NCBI GenBank assembly: GCA_033557465.1
Contig: CM066033.1
Span: 1,353,313,834-1,353,377,833, forward strand
Source: Ichthyophis bannanicus
Taxonomy: Eukaryota; Chordata; Amphibia; Gymnophiona; Ichthyophiidae
Reading direction: 5' to 3'
DNA: 64,000 nucleotides
A program made the position numbers and the translations under genes. This document shows, piece after piece, positions 63,474 through 64,000 of this stretch. The notes beneath the pieces were generated by a model. The model saw nothing but the letters and a program-made list of their open reading frames with translations, made no database searches and was not told the DNA's origin. Numbering within the stretch: position 1 is the first letter of the stretch; each line of letters opens with the position of its first letter.

Positions 63474-64000
63474 TTTTGGCTCCCTGGGGCCTTCCTCAGG
63501 AAGTTGAGGAGGTTGTCCTAGCCTCTAGAAAGCAGTCCACTAGGAAAACCTATGCCCTGAAATGGAAAAGGTTTTCTGTGTGGTGTCAGCTACCTACAGA
63601 AGATCCTTTCTCCTGTGCTGTACCAGTAGTGCTTCAGTACCTACTGCACTTATCAAATCAGGGACTTAAGTCCAATTCTGTTCGGGTCCACCTCTCAGCT
63701 CTAGAAGCTCACCACTCACTGGTGGAAGGACATTCTCTGTTGGTTCACCCCTTGGTGTCCCGGTTTCTCAGAGGCTTGCTCTTGCTCAAGCCTCCATTCC
63801 GTCCTCCTGCTCCTGAGTGGGAGTTGAATGTGGTCTTGCAGCAACTGACTCACCCACCTTTTGAGCCAATGGCTACTTGTCCTCTCCGCTTCCTGTCCTG
63901 GAAGACACTCTTCTTGGTAGCCCTAACCTCGGCCAGGCGAGTGAGTGAACTACAGGCCCTGGTCTGTGACAGGCCTTACACCCGCTTCTATAGGAACAGG
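63449..64000 (+). CDS. DIRS-B tyrosine recombinase, copy 3, open to window end
   Basis: Frame overlaps the end of the RNase H frame and stays open to 64000: EVEEVVLASRKQSTRKTYAL, KWKRFSVWCQ, GLKSNSVRVHLSALEAHHSL, RPPAPEWELNVVLQQLTHPP and TSARRVSELQALVCDRPYTR with the first catalytic Arg. HxxR, Trp and Tyr lie beyond the window. No stop or shift is seen in about 180 codons. The exact start is unknown because no clear ATG heads the frame. Confidence 0.85.

Larger units (their letters stand above)
58963..64000 (+). mobile_element. DIRS-B copy 3, runs off window
   Basis: Left ITR (58963-59130), gag, RT/RNase H and recombinase start, all in order. The most recent-looking DIRS copy: few stops, one LINE-tail insertion (61917-62177). 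The right end lies outside the window. Confidence 0.9.

Noticed and set aside
1..64000. Host protein-coding exons
   Set aside because: I looked on both strands for frames with non-transposon domains and splice-site context and found none I could support.

Overview
This window is repeat-dense eukaryotic nuclear DNA. I could not recognise a single host exon. Nearly every base that can be assigned belongs to a transposable element: DIRS-type tyrosine-recombinase retrotransposons (at least four families), CR1- and L2-type LINEs, Penelope-like elements (PLEs), a mariner, a second DNA transposon with long terminal inverted repeats (TIRs), and tRNA-headed SINEs. Abundant DIRS, CR1, L2 and Penelope with almost no LTR retrovirus signal suggests an amphibian-type genome; a caecilian is my best guess, and that is inference only.

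Layout. 1-1011: CR1 scraps and a tRNA-Pro-like relic. 1012-3831: a 2.8 kb DNA transposon with ~115-127 bp TIRs, a TTA flank on both sides and a frameshifted DDE-like transposase. 3832-6870: SINE, CR1 and LINE tails. 6870-9709: a Penelope-like element on the minus strand. 9710-47831: one DIRS element (family B) swollen to about 38 kb by nested insertions. Inside it lies a minus-strand CR1 (10725-11828 and 24288-25636), itself split by two head-to-tail DIRS-A copies (11829-24287). Those copies carry a mariner (21430-22719) and SINEs. Further along come an L2 (27070-31785), a second DIRS-B copy (31858-36069), and another minus-strand CR1 (36829-45784) split by two L2 elements. One of those L2s (39479-43388) keeps an intact 1017-codon endonuclease/reverse transcriptase ORF. 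47832-49520: a plus-strand Penelope piece that mirrors the left one. 49769-56340: a degraded DIRS-D element, itself holding a Penelope fragment. 56340-57803: an L2. 57803-58721: gag of a fifth DIRS family. 58722-58962: a CR1 tail. 58963-64000: a young DIRS-B copy that runs off the window.

How the parts work together. DIRS elements replicate by reverse transcriptase/RNase H and insert with a tyrosine recombinase. Here they share inverted termini, a foldback right end with a conserved CACCTGTAACAGGTG-type palindrome, and, in three cases with an empty or reconstructable site, insertion at a GCTTT(T)AC-like sequence. The SINEs carry the same 3' hairpin tail as the resident L2 family and are probably mobilised by it. 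The Penelope-like 3' regions carry hammerhead-ribozyme-like cores on the element sense strand. Apart from the L2 ORF and some DIRS frames in the rightmost copy, the coding regions are broken by stops, frameshifts or insertions. All family names rest on motif recognition by eye; no database search was possible.
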